Shown here: positions 1 through 7,903 of the stretch, one piece after another
How the letters are laid out: each line of letters begins with the position of its first letter
How positions within the stretch are numbered: the first letter of the stretch is position 1
Origin: Streptomyces sp. HNM0574
Lineage (GTDB): Bacteria > Actinomycetota > Actinomycetes > Streptomycetales > Streptomycetaceae
NCBI RefSeq assembly: GCF_012726235.1
Contig: NZ_JAASAH010000016.1
Span: 79,694 to 143,693 of the forward strand
Direction of reading: 5' to 3'
DNA: 64,000 bases
Translations under genes and position numbers: made by a program
The notes under the pieces: model-generated
Told to the model about the DNA's origin: nothing
Databases searched by the model: none
The model's input: the letters and a program-made list of their open reading frames with translations, nothing else

Positions 1-138
1 CGCGGGCTGCGGGGGAGAGCCCGGCCCCGGCTCGGGCCCCGGGACGTCGACGGCCCAGGCCCAGAAGCACAGGCCGAGCCCGGTGACGGCGAGGGTGCCG
101 AAGAGCGAGCTGAGGCAGGAACGCAGCGGTGAGCCCAT
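1..138 (-). CDS. Membrane-anchored protein, N-terminal fragment (possible sortase)
   Basis: Only the first 46 codons are inside the window; the gene runs off the left edge. The ATG at 138 is preceded by an AAAGGCGGGA ribosome site. The visible part is a short basic start, one hydrophobic segment (about residues 11-28) and then a Pro/Gly-rich stretch, as in a signal anchor followed by an extracellular linker. It lies 57 bp downstream of a secreted protein with a C-terminal membrane anchor. That arrangement is common for class F sortases and their partners in Streptomyces, but no catalytic residues are visible, so the sortase idea is inference. Confidence 0.5.
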   Translation of the reverse strand, partial: MGSPLRSCLSSLFGTLAVTGLGLCFWAWAVDVPGPEPGPGSPPQPA

Positions 139-195
139 AGCTGTCCCGCCTTTCCGTGCCGTGCGGGGTCAGGGACGGTCGTCGCCCGGTCGCGG

Positions 196-675
196 TCAGG
201 CCCGCTGGTCGCGGTCGTCGCGCTGCCGGCTGCGGGCCAGCCAGGCGCCGCCCGCGCCGGCCACCAGCAGGCAGGCCGCGCCGGCCGCGCCGACGGTGGT
301 GCCGTCGAGCTCAAGTGGCCTACCGGTGCTGCCTGTTCCGGTGCCGACGCGGCCGCTGGGGAGCTCGGCGTCCGGGCAGTACCGGGCGGCCTGCGAGGCC
401 GCCGCGTCCGCCGCCGACCTGGTCTCCCGCAGCTGCGCCTCCTGCGAGCGGTCGGGGTGCCCGCCCTCGCCGGTGAGGCGCTTGTGGTCGCGCAGCGCCG
501 TCTCGTACTCGGCCTCCGCCGCGTCCGCGGCGGCGACGGCACGCGCGCACTCGTCGTCCGCGCCGCGCGGAGCCGAGTGCGCCGGGGCGGCGGGGGCCGC
601 GTGCGCGGTGGGGGCGGCGAGGGCGAGCGCCCCGCCGAGAGCGGCGGCACCCGCGAGAGCGGAGAACGTACGCAC
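196..675 (-). CDS. Secreted small protein with C-terminal membrane anchor
   Basis: The GTG at 675 is chosen because CCGGAGG sits just upstream and translation then opens with a classic signal peptide (about residues 1-27, ending near THAAP). The mature part is a charged, Ala/Glu-rich, probably helical region with one Cys near each end (ADDECA and RYCPD). It ends in a hydrophobic span followed by an Arg/Asp-rich tail. The tail resembles a cell-wall sorting signal, but I see no LPxTG or LAxTG motif. The function is unknown. The neighbouring truncated gene may be its processing or anchoring partner. Confidence 0.65.
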   Translation of the reverse strand: MRTFSALAGAAALGGALALAAPTAHAAPAAPAHSAPRGADDECARAVAAADAAEAEYETALRDHKRLTGEGGHPDRSQEAQLRETRSAADAAASQAARYCPDAELPSGRVGTGTGSTGRPLELDGTTVGAAGAACLLVAGAGGAWLARSRQRDDRDQRA

Positions 676-885
676 AGCGGCCTCCGGGGACGTTCCGTCG
701 GTTCCGGCGGGTGTGCCGCCTTGGAGGCAGCCAAACCCGGGCGCGCGGCCGCGGCATCCCGGCGGCGGCCGCCGGGATGCCGCGCGGGGGCGACTTCGCG
801 GGGTGAACCGGGTGCTGAGCGGTGACGTCGCGGCGGCGGGCACCGTGCCGGGGCCGCGCGGCCGTTCGGGTGGCGGGCCGTCGGA

Positions 886-1686
886 TCAGACGGGGGTGAC
901 GGTGATCTCGGGCTCGCCCTGCCAGAAGCGGAAGTAGTCCAGGCCGTAGCTGACGTCGAGTTCGGAGACGTCGAAGATCCGCATCAGGGTGTTGACCACG
1001 TCCCAGAAGACGCCGTTGACCTCGGGAATCCACAGGCAGCCGAAGACGATGAGGAGCCCGAACGGCGCGAAGGGTTCGGCCTGTCGCCTGACCTTCTCCG
1101 GAAGCCAGGGTTCCACCACGCCGTAGCCGTCCAGGCCCGGGACCGGGAGGAGGTTCAGCAGGGCCGCGGTGACCTGGAGCATGGCCAGGAACGCCAGCGC
1201 GTAGCGGAACGCGTAGGGCACGTCCGTCATCTGCCCGAGCCAGAACGGTGCGGTGAGCAGCGCGGCGAAGAAGGCGTTGGCCAGCGGTCCGGCCGCCGAG
1301 ATCAGGCTGTGCTTCAGCCGCCCGTGGATGCGGGCGCGTTCGATGTAGACCGCGCCGCCGGGCAGTCCGATTCCGCCGAGGACGACGAAGATGACGGGCA
1401 GCACGATGCTCAGCATCGCGTGCGTGTACTTCAGCGGATTGAGCGTCAGATATCCCTTGGCGCCCACCGAGATGTCGCCGCTGCGCAAGGCGGTGCGCGC
1501 GTGCGCGTATTCGTGCAGGCAGAGGGAGACCAGCCAGCCGGAGACGACGAAGAAGAACACCGCGACCCCGGTGAGCCCCGTCCAGCCGGACCAGACCGCC
1601 CACGCCGAGATGCCCATGACCGCGACGATGCCGAGGAAGACCGGGCTGATGCGGTGGTGTTCGGGATGCGTGGAGGTGCTGGTCAT
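886..1686 (-). CDS. Site-2 protease family (M50) membrane metalloprotease
   Basis: This is a polytopic intramembrane zinc protease. The HExxH zinc motif is HEYAH (about residues 58-62) inside a transmembrane helix. The second metal-binding motif, LDG, is in PVPGLDGYG near residue 184. Several further hydrophobic spans and a hydrophilic C-terminus follow. Its roughly 266 residues suit the compact FtsH-independent S2P-like group, without PDZ or CBS domains. The ATG at 1686 removes a long low-quality upstream extension that shares the frame; the ribosome site is weak. The substrate is unknown; related enzymes cleave anti-sigma factors or other membrane regulators. Confidence 0.85.
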   Translation of the reverse strand: MTSTSTHPEHHRISPVFLGIVAVMGISAWAVWSGWTGLTGVAVFFFVVSGWLVSLCLHEYAHARTALRSGDISVGAKGYLTLNPLKYTHAMLSIVLPVIFVVLGGIGLPGGAVYIERARIHGRLKHSLISAAGPLANAFFAALLTAPFWLGQMTDVPYAFRYALAFLAMLQVTAALLNLLPVPGLDGYGVVEPWLPEKVRRQAEPFAPFGLLIVFGCLWIPEVNGVFWDVVNTLMRIFDVSELDVSYGLDYFRFWQGEPEITVTPV

Positions 1687-1980
1687 GGGGTCAGACCGTA
1701 CCGGCGAGGGGACGGACGGGCGAGTTACCGAGGAGGTTTCGGGGAGTTTCGGGCGGGGTCGCGTGCCCTCGCGCGCACAAGCCGGAACAACGCCGCTTTC
1801 CGCCCTCGGTGCCAACTGGCCGCCGCGTACGAGAAGTTGTTACGTATTCAAGGAATGGTCGCGGAGTGCGGGGTTCCGGGAGGGAGTGCCGGTACTGCCG
1901 GTAAAGCACGGAAAGGCCGCTGATACGGTCGCGTCCGGCTGACAACAGATCAACGCGAGTGCTGTGCGGGAGGCCGTTCA

Positions 1981-2361
1981 GTGAGCCGGACAGCAGGCGA
2001 GATGGAAACCGGAACCGGTATGACGGAAGAGACCGGGGCGCGAGACGTCGCCAACGACAGGGAATGCGGAGAACTGCTGCGGCAGTCGCTCCTGGAGTTC
2101 CGGGAGAAGGACGGGAGTTCGGGGCTGCAACGCCTCGTCGACGACATCGAGTCCATCTGCAGATCGCTCAGCGGCCCCTCCGGCCGCGACCGCATCCGCC
2201 GGCACTGGTGGACCCTGGAGCGCGTCTACGCCTCCGACGTGCTGCGCGGCGGCTGCGCCACGCTCCCCGAGGAATCCGGGAAACAGGTGGACGCGGCGGT
2301 GGCGGAACTGGAGTCGGCGGCGGGCGAGTTGTGCGAGTCCGGGCAGGCCCGCGCCGCCTGA
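1981..2361 (+). CDS. Small hypothetical acidic protein
   Basis: This 126-residue ORF has the codon bias of real Streptomyces genes and starts with GTG at 1981; an ATG at 2002 is an alternative. The product is soluble, acidic and predicted helical, with several Cys residues (REC, SIC, GGC, LCE) and the segment HWWTLERVYA near the middle. I recognise no family. It stands alone, followed by a strong hairpin shared with the convergent ABC permease gene. Confidence 0.55.
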   Translation: MSRTAGEMETGTGMTEETGARDVANDRECGELLRQSLLEFREKDGSSGLQRLVDDIESICRSLSGPSGRDRIRRHWWTLERVYASDVLRGGCATLPEESGKQVDAAVAELESAAGELCESGQARAA

Positions 2362-2379
2362 ACCGCCCGCGCGGGCGCA

Positions 2380-2419
2380 CGAGGGCGGCGGCCTCCCCGA
2401 AGGGAGACCGCCGCCCTCG
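2380..2419. terminator. Bidirectional terminator hairpin
   Basis: Two 18-nt arms (2380-2397 and 2402-2419) pair with a single mismatch around a CGAA tetraloop. It lies between two convergent genes ending at 2361 and 2467, so it probably serves both. Confidence 0.8.
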
Positions 2420-2466
2420 CCCGTCCCGGGTCGACGCGACACACGGGTGGTCCGGGTGCTCGTACC

Positions 2467-3354
2467 TCAGGCCTTCTTGCGGAACTTGGAGATCGCCAGC
2501 GGCGCCGTGATCGCCGTGAGACCGACCGACCAGGCGACCGTCCACAGCAGCGGCTCGGCGACCGGGCCCTGGCCGAGCATCAGCCCGCGCGCCGCGTCCG
2601 CCAGGTGCGTCAGCGGGTTGGCGTGGGTGAAGTTCTCCAGCCAGCCCGGCATCGTGTCCACCGGGACGAAGATCGACGAGCCGAACTGCAGCGGCATCAT
2701 GACCAGGAAGGACACGCCCTGCACGGCCTGTGCCGTCCGCATCGTCAGGCCCAGCAGCATGAAGATCCACACCAGCGAGACGCCGAACAGCAGCGTCAGC
2801 CCGACCGCGCCGAGCAGACCCGTCCAGCTGCCGTGCAGCTCGAAGCCGACCAGGAAGCCGACGATCATCAGGATGGTGATCGCCACCAGCATCCGGCCCA
2901 TCTCCACGATGAGCTTGGCGATCAGCACCGAGGAGCGGGCGATCGGCATGGCCCGGAAGCGGTCCATGACGCCCTTGCGGAAGTCCTCGTTGATGCCCGT
3001 GCCGACGGCCATGGAGATGCTCATGCCCATCATCGCCATGATGCCGGGCATCAGGTAGTCGGTGTACGTGATGCCGTTGGCGCCGCCCAGCGCCTCCGGG
3101 TCGCCGCCGCCGATCGCCCCGCCGAAGACGTAGACGAACAGCAGCGTGAAGATGATGGGCATCAGCGTGGCGTCCATCATCGACTCGGGGTCCTGCTTGA
3201 TCTGCAGCGCGTTGCGGCGCACCAGCGCGCCGATGTGCCGCAGGTTCGCGCGCAGCCCGATCCGGGCGTCGTCCGCGCCGTGCTTCACGGGCGGGGGCGG
3301 AGCGGTGGCCGGCGCGGTGCCTTGGACCTGCTCCTCGGCGGTGACGGTGCTCAC
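2467..3354 (-). CDS. ABC-2 type transporter permease (DrrB-like)
   Basis: This is the membrane half of a drug-export type ABC transporter. It has a cytoplasmic N-terminus and about six hydrophobic spans. The charged loop NEDFRKGVMDRFRAMPIARS carries the conserved FRxG...RF.(A/S)MPI segment of daunorubicin/oleandomycin-type permeases. The GTG at 3354 overlaps the ATPase stop codon by 4 bp (GTGA), so the two are translationally coupled. Its 295 residues are a normal family length. The substrate cannot be read from sequence; drug or lipid-like export is inferred from the family. Confidence 0.88.
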   Translation of the reverse strand: MSTVTAEEQVQGTAPATAPPPPVKHGADDARIGLRANLRHIGALVRRNALQIKQDPESMMDATLMPIIFTLLFVYVFGGAIGGGDPEALGGANGITYTDYLMPGIMAMMGMSISMAVGTGINEDFRKGVMDRFRAMPIARSSVLIAKLIVEMGRMLVAITILMIVGFLVGFELHGSWTGLLGAVGLTLLFGVSLVWIFMLLGLTMRTAQAVQGVSFLVMMPLQFGSSIFVPVDTMPGWLENFTHANPLTHLADAARGLMLGQGPVAEPLLWTVAWSVGLTAITAPLAISKFRKKA

Positions 3355-4379
3355 GCCGCGACCTCCTTCGTCTCGTGCTCCGGGTCCTGCGCCTCGCCGG
3401 ACTCGTGGGTGGCCTTCTGGCCGGTGAGGGCGAGGAACACCTCGTCCAGGCTGGGCAGATGGGTGGAGATGTCCGCCACCGGGAAGCCGCGCTGCCCCAG
3501 CAGCCCGACCACGGCGGTCAGTTGCTCGTCGCTCAGGATCGGGACGTTCACCACGCCGGCGCTCTCGTCCGTGGTGGAGCCGCCGACGCCGTCCAGCCCG
3601 GCCTCCGCCAGCGCCGTGGCCATCGGCCGCAGGTCGCGCGGGTCGACGGGGCGGATGTTGAGGGTGCGGCCGCCGACCTTCGCCTTCAGCTCGGGAACCC
3701 TGCCCTCGGCGATGACCCGGCCCCGGTCGACCACGGTCAGCTCGCTCGCCAGCCGCTCGGCCTCCTCCATGTACTGGGTGGTGAGCAGCACGGTGTTGCC
3801 CTCGGCGACGATGTTCTGCACCTCGTCCCACACCTCGTTGCGGGTGCGCGGGTCGAGGCCCGTCGTCGGCTCGTCCAGGTACAGCACGCGGGGGCGGCCG
3901 ATCATGGAGGCCGCCAGGTCGAGCCTGCGGCGCATGCCGCCGGAGTACTTGCTGGCCGGGCGCTTCGCCGCCTCCGTGAGGGAGAAGCGCTCCAGCATCT
4001 CGTCGGCCCGCTTGCGCGCCTGCGAGCGGGGGAGATCGAGCAGCCGCCCGATCATGTACAGGTTCTCCCAGCCGGAGAGCTTCTCGTCGACGGAGGCGTA
4101 CTGCCCCGTCAGGCCGATGGTGCGGCGCAGCTCACGGGGCTGGCGCACCACGTCGTAACCCGCCACCGTCGCCGAGCCGGCGTCCGGGACGAGGAGCGTG
4201 GAGAGCATCCGGACCAGGGTCGTCTTGCCCGCGCCGTTCGGCCCGAGGACGCCCATGACGGTGCCCTCGCGGACGTCCAGGTCGATGCCGTCGACGGCCT
4301 TGGTGTCCCCGAAGTGTTTGACCAGCCCGCGGACTTCGACGGCGTTCCCGCCGCGGCCTATCTCTTCGTGTCGCGTCAT
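3351..4379 (-). CDS. ABC transporter ATP-binding protein (DrrA-like)
   Basis: The 342-residue ATPase pairs with the downstream permease. Visible motifs are Walker A (GPNGAGKTT, about residues 45-53), the Q-loop GQYASVDE, the signature KYSGGMRRRLDLA, Walker B (VLYLDEPTTGLD) and a switch region, TTQYMEEAE. The C-terminal 100 residues form the extra domain of daunorubicin-resistance ATPases, ending with the typical SLDEVFLALTG. The ATG at 4379 matches the family N-terminus. The role is ATP-driven efflux; regulation is not evident. Confidence 0.92.
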   Translation of the reverse strand: MTRHEEIGRGGNAVEVRGLVKHFGDTKAVDGIDLDVREGTVMGVLGPNGAGKTTLVRMLSTLLVPDAGSATVAGYDVVRQPRELRRTIGLTGQYASVDEKLSGWENLYMIGRLLDLPRSQARKRADEMLERFSLTEAAKRPASKYSGGMRRRLDLAASMIGRPRVLYLDEPTTGLDPRTRNEVWDEVQNIVAEGNTVLLTTQYMEEAERLASELTVVDRGRVIAEGRVPELKAKVGGRTLNIRPVDPRDLRPMATALAEAGLDGVGGSTTDESAGVVNVPILSDEQLTAVVGLLGQRGFPVADISTHLPSLDEVFLALTGQKATHESGEAQDPEHETKEVAA

Positions 4380-4480
4380 GGGCCCAAAGGTGCCAGCCGC
4401 CACCGACAAACGACCGACAGCCCACCGACACGGGGCACGCCCCGGGGCGTGCCCCCCGGGGCGTACCGAGGCGCGGCCGC

Positions 4481-5224
4481 TCACTCCGCGGCGTCGGCGA
4501 GCGGGGGCGCGGGGCTCGTCGAGGGCGCGGCGGGCCGCGCCGCCTCGTCCAGGCGCGCCGGGGTCAGCCCCGCCGCGCCGAGCACCGCGGCCGCGGCCCC
4601 GCGTCCGATCGCGGCCAGCCCGAGCAGCAGGTGGTCGCAGCCGATCAGCGCGTCGCCCGCCTGCCCGGCCCGCTCCTCGGCGAGCGCGATGGCCTTGCGG
4701 GAGTACGGGGTCCAGGCGATGCGTTCGGCGGCCCGCGAGGCGCCGGTGCCCAGCCGGTCCGCGACGGCCGCGTGCAGCTCGTCCGGTGCGGCACCGGCGG
4801 CGCGCAGCAGGCGGGTGGCGCTGTTGTCCCCCGCGGTGAGGCCCAGGAGCAGGTGCTCGGTCCCGATGTAGTGGTTCCGGTGCCCGACCGCGGCCTGCTT
4901 GACGTGGGCCATGGCCGCGCGGAGCTCCTCGGTCATGGTCTCGGGCCCGTACCGCTTGTGCGGTGCGTGGAAGCGCTGCTGCGCGGCCTGCCGGCTCACG
5001 CCGAGCGCGGTGCCGATGTCCGTCCAGGAGCAGCCGTGCATCCGGCAGTGCTCGACGTAGTCCTCGACCAGGTCCTCGGAGAGCGCCTGGAGGCGGCCGG
5101 AGAGCGCGGCGGCGGTGGTCAGCAGCGCGAGCCAGTCCGGCTGTTCGGCGCCCTCGCGGCGGAGCGCGGTGTCGCAGGTGCGGTCGACTTCGGCGATCAG
5201 GTCGTCCAGATCCGGAAGCGTCAT
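4481..5224 (-). CDS. HTH and Clp N-terminal domain protein
   Basis: The first 80 residues contain a helix-turn-helix-like segment (SWTDIGTALGVSRQAAQQRFH). Two Clp-N (double ClpA/B N-domain) repeats follow, each marked by an HLLLGL motif (IGTEHLLLGL and IGCDHLLLGL). No AAA+ module is present, so this is not a chaperone ATPase. The combination of DNA binding and Clp-N suggests a regulator whose activity or stability is read through Clp protease, but that is inference. The ATG at 5224 is preceded within 14 bp by a perfect inverted repeat, suggesting autoregulation. The length is 247 residues. Confidence 0.85.
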   Translation of the reverse strand: MTLPDLDDLIAEVDRTCDTALRREGAEQPDWLALLTTAAALSGRLQALSEDLVEDYVEHCRMHGCSWTDIGTALGVSRQAAQQRFHAPHKRYGPETMTEELRAAMAHVKQAAVGHRNHYIGTEHLLLGLTAGDNSATRLLRAAGAAPDELHAAVADRLGTGASRAAERIAWTPYSRKAIALAEERAGQAGDALIGCDHLLLGLAAIGRGAAAAVLGAAGLTPARLDEAARPAAPSTSPAPPLADAAE

Positions 5225-5237
5225 GCCGCAAGTGCGC

Positions 5238-5260
5238 CTTGACAATCCTCAACTGTCAAG
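5238..5260 (-). promoter_or_regulatory. Palindromic operator/promoter candidate CTTGACA-N9-TGTCAAG
   Basis: This is a perfect 7-bp inverted repeat with a 9-bp spacer, 13 bp upstream of the Clp-N/HTH start codon. The outer arm, read on the minus strand, contains TTGACA, an ideal -35 hexamer. The site could therefore be both promoter and operator, and the transcript may be nearly leaderless. It resembles but does not match the HspR box (CTTGAGT-N7-ACTCAAG). The most likely binder is the HTH protein itself (inference). Confidence 0.55.
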
Positions 5261-5303
5261 AGCCGCTTGCGAATTGGCCGCTCGGGACGGGTGCCCGGAA
5301 CGG

Positions 5304-5342
5304 CCGCGTGCCCGCACCCCGCCGGGAGGTACGGGCACGCGG
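5304..5342 (-). terminator. Terminator after panB
   Basis: Perfect 11-bp arms (5304-5314 and 5332-5342) surround a 17-nt loop, starting 10 bp past the panB stop codon. Confidence 0.6.
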
Positions 5343-5352
5343 TCTCCCGGGA

Positions 5353-6198
5353 TCAGGCGAAGCTGTGCTCCGCTCCGGGGAAGTCACCGGCGATCACGTC
5401 GTCGGCGAAGGACGTGGCCGCCTCGCCGAGCACCGACCGCAGCTGCGCGTACTGCTTGACGAAGCTGGGCACCCGGCCGCCCGTCATCCCCGCCATGTCC
5501 GTCCACACCAGCACCTGCGCGTCGCAGCCGGCGCCCGCGCCGATGCCGACGGTCGGGATGTGCAGGGAGCGGGTGACCTCGGCGGCGAGCGCCGCCGGCA
5601 CGGCCTCCAGCACCACGGCGAAGGCGCCCGCGTCCTGCACGGACTTGGCGTCCCGCAGCAGCTGCTGCGCCGCCTCCTCGCCGCGCCCCTGGACGCGGTA
5701 GCCCATCGCGTGGACGGACTGCGGGGTGAGGCCGATGTGCGCCATGACGGGGATGCCGGACGCGACGAGCAGCTCGATCTGCTCGGCCGAGCGCTCACCG
5801 CCCTCCAGCTTCACGGCCCCGGCACCGGCGTCCTTCACCAGCCGGGTGGCGCTGCGCAGCGCCTGGACCGGGCCCTCCTGGTACGAGCCGAACGGCAGGT
5901 CGGCGACGACGAGGGCGCGCTTGCTGCCGCGTACGACGGCGGCGGTCAGCATCGCGGTCTCGTCCATCGTGACCGGCACGGTCGTCTCGTAGCCGAGGTG
6001 GCAGTTGCCCATGGAGTCGCCGACGAGCAGCACCGGTATCCCGGACTCGTCGAAGACGGAGGCGGTCATCGCGTCGTACGCGGTGAGCATCGGCCACCGC
6101 TCGCCGCGTTCCTTGGCGGCGGCGAGGTCGCGCACGGTGACCCGGCGGTTCTTCGCGCCGCCGTAGAGGGTCGTGGGCTGTTTCTGGGCAGGGCTCAT
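5353..6198 (-). CDS. panB: 3-methyl-2-oxobutanoate hydroxymethyltransferase
   Basis: PanB transfers a hydroxymethyl group from 5,10-methylene-THF to ketoisovalerate, giving ketopantoate, the first committed step of pantothenate and CoA synthesis in the cytosol. Conserved stretches are present in order: MLTAYD near residue 37; the metal-binding LLVGDSMGN with GYETTVPVTMDE; KLEGG; the MAHIGLTPQS block; and GIGAGAGCDAQVLVW. The 281-residue length fits the family after a short basic N-terminal extension. The ATG at 6198 is the only start that keeps the family N-terminus. It is monocistronic, with its own terminator downstream. Confidence 0.96.
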   Translation of the reverse strand: MSPAQKQPTTLYGGAKNRRVTVRDLAAAKERGERWPMLTAYDAMTASVFDESGIPVLLVGDSMGNCHLGYETTVPVTMDETAMLTAAVVRGSKRALVVADLPFGSYQEGPVQALRSATRLVKDAGAGAVKLEGGERSAEQIELLVASGIPVMAHIGLTPQSVHAMGYRVQGRGEEAAQQLLRDAKSVQDAGAFAVVLEAVPAALAAEVTRSLHIPTVGIGAGAGCDAQVLVWTDMAGMTGGRVPSFVKQYAQLRSVLGEAATSFADDVIAGDFPGAEHSFA

Positions 6199-6577
6199 CG
6201 CACTGGCTCCTGTGTGTCGACGTCTCGGGGCACCTGTGGCGTCCCCGGATCCGCTTCCATGCTGGCACGCGCCCGCACCGTGCGGAAGGGCCGCCCCCGA
6301 GCGGTCCCGGCCCCGTCCCCGCACCGTCCGCCGGGGTGTTCCGCCGTGGTCGTATGTGCGGTTTCTGTTACAGCCGCCCCATGATCTACGGTGACCGGAA
6401 CCTCGGGGGGAGCCGTGCTCGTCCTGCTCTCCGTGCGGGGGTTCACGGACATACCGCACCGAGGCGGCCGACGGACCCGACCGGGGGGACCGGCCGGAGT
6501 GAGCGCCCCGGATCTCCGGGCGGTTCACGGTCGGCGCCTCTCGTTCAGGCACCAGCACAGGCAAGTGAGGACAGCGG
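6199..6577. other. Divergent intergenic region, no gene seen
   Basis: These 379 bp separate divergent panB and the EEP hydrolase gene and must hold both promoters. Short ORFs here lack ribosome sites and family-like content. I see no convincing palindrome or riboswitch. Confidence 0.5.
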
Positions 6578-7645
6578 ATGGCACGCGCGGGCATGGCGGA
6601 GGTCTCGGGCACTGCTGACGACGGCAGGGGAGACGGGCGGTATCCCGCCGCGCACCATGTGCCCGGCCCCGGTCCGCGCGGCGGACGCCGCGGGGGCGAC
6701 GGGCCGCCCCGCTGGCGCGGCCCCGGCATGTGGCGCCGGGGATGGCTGCTGGCGTTCGTCGCCCTCGCGCTCGCGGCCGCGCTGCTGCTGCACGCGAAGG
6801 TGCCCAACTCGGTGGGCAACCTCGGCTCCCTGTGGGAGACCTTCCTGCCCTGGGGCGGCCTGCTCGTCCCGGTGCTGCTGGTCGGGGCGCTGCTGCGCCG
6901 CTCGGCCACGGCGCTGGTCGCGCTGCTGGTGCCGGCCGTGATGTGGGTGGGGCTCTTCGGCGGCCAGGTCAGCGACAAGTCCGGCGGCAAGGGCGACCTC
7001 ACGGTCGTCACGCACAACGTCAACGCGGGCAACCCCGACCCGGAGGCCACCGCGCGCGGACTCATGCGCTCGGGCGCGGACGTCGTCGCCCTCCAGGAGA
7101 TCTCCGACGGCCAGGCCGGCGCGTACGAGAAGGCGCTCGACGGCACCTACGGGCACCACAAGCGGGTCGGCACGGTCGGGCTGTGGAGCAAGTTCCCGAT
7201 GAAGGACACCAGGACCGTCGACATCAAGATGGGCTGGCCCCGCGCCATGCGCACCACCGTGGCCACCCCGCAGGGCGACGTCGCGGTGTACGCGGCGCAC
7301 ATGCCCTCGGTCCGGGTGCAGTTCCGCTCCGGGTTCACGGCCGGGCAGCGGGACGGCAGCGCCACCGCGCTGGGCGAGGCGATCGCCGCGGACAAGACCG
7401 GCAAGGTCGTCCTCCTCGGCGACCTCAACGGGACGATGAACGACCGCGCGCTCGCGCCCATCACCTCGCAGATGCGCTCCACGCAGGGCGCCGCCGGTGA
7501 CGGGTTCGGCTTCAGCTGGCCCGCCGCGTTCCCGATGGCGCGGATCGACCACATCATGGTCAAGGGCCTGGAGCCGGTCTCCTCCTGGACGCTCCCCGAG
7601 ACCGGCAGCGACCACCTGCCGATCGCCGCCTCCGTGGACTTCTAG
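6578..7645 (+). CDS. Membrane-anchored endonuclease/exonuclease/phosphatase family protein
   Basis: A basic, Gly-rich cytoplasmic tail (residues 1-50) precedes three hydrophobic spans (about 53-125). An extracellular EEP hydrolase domain follows. Its catalytic motifs are visible in order: THNVNAGN, the metal-ligand Glu in VVALQEIS, LLGDLNGTMND, and the C-terminal GSDHLPI His. Such domains cleave phosphodiester bonds in DNA, RNA or lipid head groups; the substrate here is unknown. The ATG at 6578 is favoured by GTGAGGA seven bases upstream; an ATG at 6593 is possible. The topology places the catalytic domain outside the membrane. Confidence 0.85.
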   Translation: MARAGMAEVSGTADDGRGDGRYPAAHHVPGPGPRGGRRGGDGPPRWRGPGMWRRGWLLAFVALALAAALLLHAKVPNSVGNLGSLWETFLPWGGLLVPVLLVGALLRRSATALVALLVPAVMWVGLFGGQVSDKSGGKGDLTVVTHNVNAGNPDPEATARGLMRSGADVVALQEISDGQAGAYEKALDGTYGHHKRVGTVGLWSKFPMKDTRTVDIKMGWPRAMRTTVATPQGDVAVYAAHMPSVRVQFRSGFTAGQRDGSATALGEAIAADKTGKVVLLGDLNGTMNDRALAPITSQMRSTQGAAGDGFGFSWPAAFPMARIDHIMVKGLEPVSSWTLPETGSDHLPIAASVDF

Positions 7646-7903
7646 AGGCGCGGGCCCCGGGCCCCGGCGGCCGCGGAAAAAGATCAGTGCAGCGGGAACA
7701 CATCGTCTGCGACACTTTGTTCTTCCTGAGAACTTACCGAGGAGCTCGCTGAGCCCTCACCGGGCCGGTCCACGCCGCGCCGCGGCCGGCACCGTCGCCG
7801 GCCGACCCGTAGGAACGGGCGTGGGCCGGCCCCCTCGTGTGTCCCCGGCAGACCGCCCCGTCCGCTCTGCCTCCCGCATTCCGCCCCGAAAGGTTCCCGC
7901 TCC

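Noticed and set aside
1690..1950. Overlapping small ORFs in the gap before 1981
   Set aside because: They are in conflicting frames with no ribosome sites.
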